The translations under genes were made by a program, and so were the position numbers. From Roseibium sediminicola (GTDB lineage: Bacteria; Pseudomonadota; Alphaproteobacteria; Rhizobiales; Stappiaceae), in NCBI RefSeq assembly GCF_023156505.1, contig NZ_JALNMJ010000029.1, forward strand, positions 1 to 57,124: 57,124 bases of DNA. Reading direction: 5' to 3'. The stretch's first letter is position 1, and the number at the start of each line of letters is the position of its first letter. This document shows, one piece after another, positions 52,926 through 57,124 of the stretch. The notes under the pieces were generated by a model, which did not search any database, had not been told where the DNA came from, and worked only from the letters and a program-made list of their open reading frames with translations.

Positions 52926-53108
52926 ATGCGCAATACGATATCCGGTGACGCGATTTTCGCACAGCCTGTCCGACTGGAGGACAGCCGGGAATTCACGATC
53001 ACCGTCTTACGGGACCGGCCGGGAGCCGGCAAAACTCAGAAAACTTTAGAGCTGGTGCCTGTCGCCACGGCCGCAATGCGGTCTGTCGAACCGCAGGTCC
53101 TCAACTGA
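52926..53108 (+). CDS. Possible small protein, unknown
   Basis: A 60-codon frame with ATG at 52926 and GGGTAGG ahead. The product MRNTISGDAIFAQPVRLEDS, then EFTITVLRDRPGAGKTQKTLELVPVA, has no recognised domain. It could be a small real gene or a chance frame. Confidence 0.35.
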   Translation: MRNTISGDAIFAQPVRLEDSREFTITVLRDRPGAGKTQKTLELVPVATAAMRSVEPQVLN

Positions 53109-53311
53109 GGCGGACTTCCGCCCAGCATCCGCAAGGCGATGACTTGTTCGGCAAGCCGGGATCCGAACAACAAGGATCTGAGCCAACAAAGATTTTCCGC
53201 CCGAATGGCGGAACCTTTCAACACGAGTGCGCGAACGATGGCACACTCTCTGTCTGCCGGGCGGCTGCCCCATCCGCCCGCGATGCGACAAACAAAGAGG
53301 ATACCGGCTCA

Positions 53312-53932
53312 ATGAGCAGTTCAGCCTCCAAAGTGGTCGCAGTTGGCCTTGTCGCAGTCACGGTGGGGTATTTTCTGGTCCATTCGTTCCGCGGAACGGG
53401 ACCGCTGGAGACTGCCCGGGCTGAAAGTTTGCTTGCAAAGAAGCTGCAATATTCTGGCACGGAAGATGTCTACGCAATCGCCCCCGATGGCGAATTCGTG
53501 CAGGCAACCACCGGTGAAATCAAGGACTATCGTGCCATCGGCTGTCCCAAGCTCGGCAGCGATATGGGAACTCTGCCGGGCAGATACGGAACCGGTGGCA
53601 GGACCTATGGGGTCGCGACCTTTGTGTGCCTTCTCAAGGGCAAGACCCGGTCCGGCATTGAACTCTTCACGTCAATGCATGTCTACCGGTCAGCCGACCC
53701 TGCCCGGAAAGGTCTCTATGACGGTCATCTTTTCAGTTTTCAAAGAGAGGCCGAGACCCGCGCCCTGATGCAGCAACTCAAGCAGGCAACACGCCACTAT
53801 GAAAAGTCGGAACAATCGATCCTATGGGCTATTCTTGCCGCCGATGGCATTTATGTGCCAGCCGACAAGACCCAAAAATCGCCGATCGAAAAAGCGGTGG
53901 ACCTGCACCTAAAGAGGCTATCGGGCCAGTAG
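53312..53932 (+). CDS. Membrane-anchored protein of unknown function
   Basis: The 206-residue protein starts MSSSASKVVAVGLVAVTVGYFLVHSF, one membrane helix or signal anchor, followed by a domain with two cysteines (RAIGCPKLG and FVCLLKGK), GTGGRTYGVATF and a helical C-terminus. Not recognised. GAGG lies 12 bases before the ATG; a longer frame upstream lacks a site. Possible lower codon adaptation than neighbours. Confidence 0.68.
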   Translation: MSSSASKVVAVGLVAVTVGYFLVHSFRGTGPLETARAESLLAKKLQYSGTEDVYAIAPDGEFVQATTGEIKDYRAIGCPKLGSDMGTLPGRYGTGGRTYGVATFVCLLKGKTRSGIELFTSMHVYRSADPARKGLYDGHLFSFQREAETRALMQQLKQATRHYEKSEQSILWAILAADGIYVPADKTQKSPIEKAVDLHLKRLSGQ

Positions 53933-53949
53933 CGCCTTTGGTCGCGCCA

Positions 53950-53979
53950 AAAGAAAAAGGCCCGCCAAGTGGCGGGCCC
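53950..53979 (-). terminator. Intrinsic terminator of rpsD
   Basis: On the minus strand GGCCCGCCACTTGGCGGGCC forms a stem followed by TTTTTCTTTT. Confidence 0.92.
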
Positions 53980-54006
53980 TTCCCATCAAACCGTATTCGG
54001 CGCTGA

Positions 54007-54624
54007 TTAGCGCGAATAGAATTCGACGACCAGGTTCGGTTCCATCTGCACCGGATACGGTACATCGGAGAAACCCGGAATGCGCGAGTAGGTCGCGGTC
54101 ATCTTGTTGTGGTCGGCGTCGACATAGTCCGGCACGTCGCGTTCCGCGGACTGGACAGCTTCCAGAACCAGAGCGAGCTGCTTGGACTTTTCACGGACTT
54201 CGATCACATCACCCGGGCGCAGCTGGTAGCTCGGGATGTTGACGCGCTTGCCGTTGACCTTGACGTGGCCGTGGTTGATGAACTGACGGGCAGCAAACAC
54301 GGTCGGCACGAACTTGGCGCGGTAGACGATGGCGTCGAGACGGCGCTCCAGCAGGCCGATCAGGTTTTCCGAAGTATCGCCCTTCTGACGGGACGCTTCG
54401 GCATAGACCTTGCGGAACTGCTTTTCGGAAATGTTGCCGTAGTAGCCTTTCAGCTTCTGCTTGGCGCGGAGCTGAACACCGAAGTCGGACAGCTTGCCCT
54501 TGCGGCGCTGGCCATGCTGACCCGGGCCGTATTCACGCTTGTTGGCCGGGCTCTTCGGACGACCCCAGATGTTTTCACCCATCCGGCGGTCGATTTTGTA
54601 CTTAACGCTATGGCGCTTCGACAT
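54007..54624 (-). CDS. rpsD: 30S ribosomal protein S4
   Basis: The 205-residue S4 binds 16S rRNA early in assembly. MSKRHSVKYKIDRRMGENIWGRPKSP, then YGPGQHGQRRKGKLSDFGVQLRAKQKLKGYYGNISEKQFRK, and the S4 RNA-binding domain LERRLDAIVYRAKFVPTVFAARQFINHGHVKVNG are diagnostic of the alphaproteobacterial form. Full length, monocistronic, with its own terminator. Confidence 0.98.
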   Translation of the reverse strand: MSKRHSVKYKIDRRMGENIWGRPKSPANKREYGPGQHGQRRKGKLSDFGVQLRAKQKLKGYYGNISEKQFRKVYAEASRQKGDTSENLIGLLERRLDAIVYRAKFVPTVFAARQFINHGHVKVNGKRVNIPSYQLRPGDVIEVREKSKQLALVLEAVQSAERDVPDYVDADHNKMTATYSRIPGFSDVPYPVQMEPNLVVEFYSR

Positions 54625-55103
54625 ATCGCGGTTTCCTTTGAATTCGCGTTTTTATTTAAAAGGAAACGCGCCCTCCTTTATCGTCACAACCTGCTTTCAC
54701 GGGAAGTTCGGATCGACAGGGACCCGGCTAGACGGCGCCGGCCGGATGCCCACGGGTGCGTAGATCCGGAAGGCGATTGCCTACCGGACCGCGCGGACAT
54801 ACAGGCAGGCCCGGAAAATGTCAATGCGCCGCCGGACCGTATGCGGCAAATCCGCCGATTTTCGCCGATTTTGTCCGACAACCCGGCATTCTTAACGGAT
54901 AAATCGGATTTTGTTGCGACTTTTGATGCCGTTACGTTCACAAAGTGCGGAAAACAATGCATACATTTAGGAAATTTTAATTGCAGCTTTTCACTATGCA
55001 ATCGCCGCTGCAACCCTAGCTAATAATGTCAGTGCGGCAGCGTGTTCTGTACCCCATCACACAGTGGAAGTTTTTCGGCCGGACCTTGGCAATAGGATCA
55101 AGC
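54625..55103. other. Divergent region between rpsD and the EAL-CBS-GGDEF gene
   Basis: About 480 bases. The rpsD leader contains a small stem CGCGTTT...AAACGCG (54645-54670). The middle is GC-rich without a gene; the part next to the signalling gene is AT-rich. An open frame from 55026 runs into the gene but lacks a site. Confidence 0.5.
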
Positions 55104-56900
55104 ATGTCAGCGAATCGTCAACCAGTACTTCAGACTGCCCCGGATTGCTCCGGCGTGATCTGTTGCACGCCGAAAGACACGCTTGACGCGCTCGATTATG
55201 CCCTTCAGCCGGTGGTCGATATCGGAACAGGCGTCGTTTATGGCTACGAGGCGCAGATCCGCAACTGCGACCTGGCCGGCGCGCGCTCCGCGGATGACCT
55301 GATCGACGAGGCGCATGCGGCCGGATACCTGCCGCAGCTCGAGGCCCGTCTCGTGGAAAAGGCACTTGAGCGATTTTCCAGCCTGAAGATCGCCCAGGGC
55401 ACCAAGCTCTATTTCAAGCTGGACGGCCGCGACCTCGGCGAGGAAAACGATCCGCGCATGCGTCTGGCCGATCTGGTTACCAAGGCCGGGCTGCAGATCA
55501 ACCAGATCTGCCTGGAATTTTCCGAACGACACCAGCAGACCTTCACCGATGTCACCCATCACGCGGTCAACGACCTGCGCCAGATCGGTTTTCTGATCGC
55601 CCTGGACGATTTCGGCCGCGGTTCGTCCGAGCTGCGGCTCCTGCACGACATGTCCCCGGACTATGTCAAGATCGACCGGTTCTTTCTCAACGGCGTCGAC
55701 AGCGACGCCAGACGCAAGCTGTTCGTCACCACGGTGGCCAACCTTGCCCACGTGCTCGGCGCCCGCGTTATCGCCGAAGGCGTCGAGACCGAGCGCGAGT
55801 TCAAGGCCTGCCGCGACGCCGGCTGCGACCTGATCCAGGGCTATTTTGTCGCCAGACCGTTCCAGAAGGCCTCCGAAGCCAAGCTCTTCTACGATCACGT
55901 GCGCGCGCCCGGCAATGGCAGCAAGCGCCGCGAGGAGCAGGACCGGATCCGCAACGAGCTGATCAAGCTTCCGACGATCCAGTTCAACGCCTCCATGAAC
56001 GAACTGCTCGACATGGTGGTCCACAATCAGGATGCCAGTGTTGTGCCGGTCCTGGACAGCAACAACGAGCCGCGCGGCCTGATCCACGAGCGCGACCTGA
56101 AGGCCTATCTCTATGCCGGCGGTCCGGATGACGACGACGCCAAGGCCGCACTCGACTTTCCGCTGCGCTCCTTCGTGCGCGCCTGCCCGATCGCCGATAT
56201 CGATTCCAACGCCGACATGCTGCTGGTGACCTTCGCCTCCTCGATCAATTCGGACGGCATCATCATCACAGAGAATTTCCGCTATGCCGGGTTCCTCTCG
56301 GCGACCTCGTTGCTCAAGATCATTCACGAAAAGCGCCTGCAGGAGGCCCAGGACCAGAACCCGCTGACCCGCCTGCCCGGCAACGGCGCAGTAAACCGCT
56401 TCATCGCCGAGTCGGCCCGCAAGGGCACGCAGGACCGGCACCTGTGTTACCTCGACTTCGACAATTTCAAGCCCTTCAACGACACCTATGGCTACCGCCA
56501 GGGCGACCGGGCGATCATCCTGTTCGGCGAACTGCTGCAGCGGCATATTTCCGGAACGGGCACTTTCCACGGCCATATCGGCGGGGACGATTTTTTCGTA
56601 GGCTTCCACAATATCGACCAGACCGATGTCGCCGCCCGGATGCTGGCCCTGAAACGTGCCTTCCGGCTGGATGTCGAAAGCTTTTACGAGCCCGAGCACC
56701 GGGAGCGGGGCTATATCGAGGCCCAGGACCGGTTCGGCACCACCCGTCAGTTCCCGCTCCTGCAATGCTCGATCTCGATCCTGAGCCTGCCCAAGGGCAC
56801 GACGCTCCATCCCGACACGCTCAACCACGAGATCATGGAACTGAAGCGCGCCGCCAAACGCTCCGACGACGGCCTCGCGGTGAAGTGCCTGGCGGCCTGA
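55104..56900 (+). CDS. EAL-CBS-GGDEF protein with altered catalytic motifs
   Basis: The product of about 598 residues has an EAL domain (about 30-265), paired CBS domains (about 290-415) and a GGDEF domain (about 430-595). In the EAL part YEAQIR replaces YEAL and FKLDGRD replaces the usual NxS, so a metal-ligand Asn has become Lys; LDDFGRG, VKIDR, IAEGVET and QGYFVA remain. The GGDEF site reads GGDDF near 492 and no RxxD inhibition site is visible just before it. CBS domains usually bind adenosine nucleotides. Activity is uncertain; it may be a c-di-GMP sensor. AGGA precedes the ATG at 55104. Confidence 0.88.
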   Translation: MSANRQPVLQTAPDCSGVICCTPKDTLDALDYALQPVVDIGTGVVYGYEAQIRNCDLAGARSADDLIDEAHAAGYLPQLEARLVEKALERFSSLKIAQGTKLYFKLDGRDLGEENDPRMRLADLVTKAGLQINQICLEFSERHQQTFTDVTHHAVNDLRQIGFLIALDDFGRGSSELRLLHDMSPDYVKIDRFFLNGVDSDARRKLFVTTVANLAHVLGARVIAEGVETEREFKACRDAGCDLIQGYFVARPFQKASEAKLFYDHVRAPGNGSKRREEQDRIRNELIKLPTIQFNASMNELLDMVVHNQDASVVPVLDSNNEPRGLIHERDLKAYLYAGGPDDDDAKAALDFPLRSFVRACPIADIDSNADMLLVTFASSINSDGIIITENFRYAGFLSATSLLKIIHEKRLQEAQDQNPLTRLPGNGAVNRFIAESARKGTQDRHLCYLDFDNFKPFNDTYGYRQGDRAIILFGELLQRHISGTGTFHGHIGGDDFFVGFHNIDQTDVAARMLALKRAFRLDVESFYEPEHRERGYIEAQDRFGTTRQFPLLQCSISILSLPKGTTLHPDTLNHEIMELKRAAKRSDDGLAVKCLAA

Positions 56901-56933
56901 CGCCGCATTTCCCCCATATCCACCACATCTTCA

Positions 56934-56980
56934 GCGTCATCCTGAGGCGCGCGCTCGCGCGCGTCTCGAAGGACGGGCTC
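56934..56980. repeat. REP-like element, single copy 4
   Basis: CGTCATCCTGAGGCGCGCGCTCGCGCGCGTCTCGAAGGAC, one palindromic unit of the family seen at 18.0, 18.5 and 35.8 kb. Confidence 0.9.
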
Positions 56981-57034
56981 CAAGTTCTTAAGCAAGCGCC
57001 CCTCCTTATCTGTTTGAATTTTTGTAGATTGGTT

Positions 57035-57124
57035 TTGGGAGGGCCGGTTGCTGCCCTCCCAAGTGGGCCGGAGACCGTACGATCCGCGGTACGTGGCAGT
57101 CCGTTCGAAGCAAGGCTCCCGGTC
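57035..57124 (+). ncRNA. Possible structured RNA cut by the window end
   Basis: GGGAGGGCC...CCCTCCC and CGTAC-GATCCGC-GGTACG form strong stems, and the last bases GCAAGGCTCCCGGTC would fit the 5' side of an SRP RNA apical loop (which continues GGTCAGG...GGAA). The decisive part lies beyond the window, so this is a guess. Confidence 0.25.

Noticed and set aside
54625..54700. Possible autoregulatory rpsD leader structure
   Set aside because: Only a 7-bp stem is visible; it is too weak to claim an S4 binding site.

Overview
The window looks like the chromosome of an alphaproteobacterium of the Rhizobiales/Stappia-Roseibium (Labrenzia) type. This is inferred from the high G+C coding bias, the families present (DUF1476 F1-ATPase zeta inhibitor next to purC, DUF2336, DUF1127, BA14K, the order purL-bolA-grxD), an EcfG-type stress promoter and several families of short palindromic intergenic repeats. 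No genus can be fixed from the sequence alone. Most genes are ordinary core or metabolic genes. There is no prophage, CRISPR array, plasmid origin, tRNA or rRNA gene that I can see.

Layout. 1-180: 3' part of a probable 6S RNA and its terminator. 0.2-6.6 kb: an MFS drug-efflux gene broken by one in-frame TAG, two glycosyltransferases, a secreted protein and a large MscS channel. 6.7-13.9 kb: DUF2336 protein, a small protein with its ribosome binding site inside a hairpin, a fused indolepyruvate ferredoxin oxidoreductase with a divergent Lrp/AsnC regulator, a membrane-anchored LuxR-type protein and a PepSY-like protein. 14-21.4 kb: D-amino-acid dehydrogenase, a BASS-type transporter, a DUF2259 protein, rpe, a GIY-YIG pseudogene between two pairs of REP-like repeats, an amino-acid permease and a Nudix hydrolase. 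21.5-26.8 kb: purB, DUF4260, a phosphoesterase, a BA14K protein behind an EcfG promoter, a YdeN-type hydrolase, an HpcH/HpaI aldolase and DUF1476.

27-41.5 kb is a purine biosynthesis backbone (purC, purS, a 35-codon ORF, purQ, purL, then bolA and grxD), all on the plus strand but split by two islets. The first, between purC and purS, holds a toxin-antitoxin-like pair overlapping a small two-helix membrane protein, preceded by its own operator and promoter, and then a lipoprotein gene. The second, between purQ and purL, holds an AraC regulator and peroxiredoxin pair, a MocR regulator facing a DUF1127 gene, twin palindromic elements, a MarR-membrane protein-methyltransferase operon with textbook operators, and a Ca2+/Na+ antiporter.

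41.5-57.1 kb: repeat elements, a DUF427-adenylate cyclase fusion facing an EAL c-di-GMP phosphodiesterase, a copper-type periplasmic cassette ending in an L,D-transpeptidase, an aldehyde dehydrogenase/dehydrogenase pair with LysR regulator, a nested repeat insertion, ttcA, a LysM protein, rpsD and an EAL-CBS-GGDEF protein. The best candidates for something undescribed are the XRE-linked three-gene cassette at 28.2-29.2 kb, the twin palindromes at 35.1 kb and the hairpin that hides a ribosome binding site at 8.24 kb.
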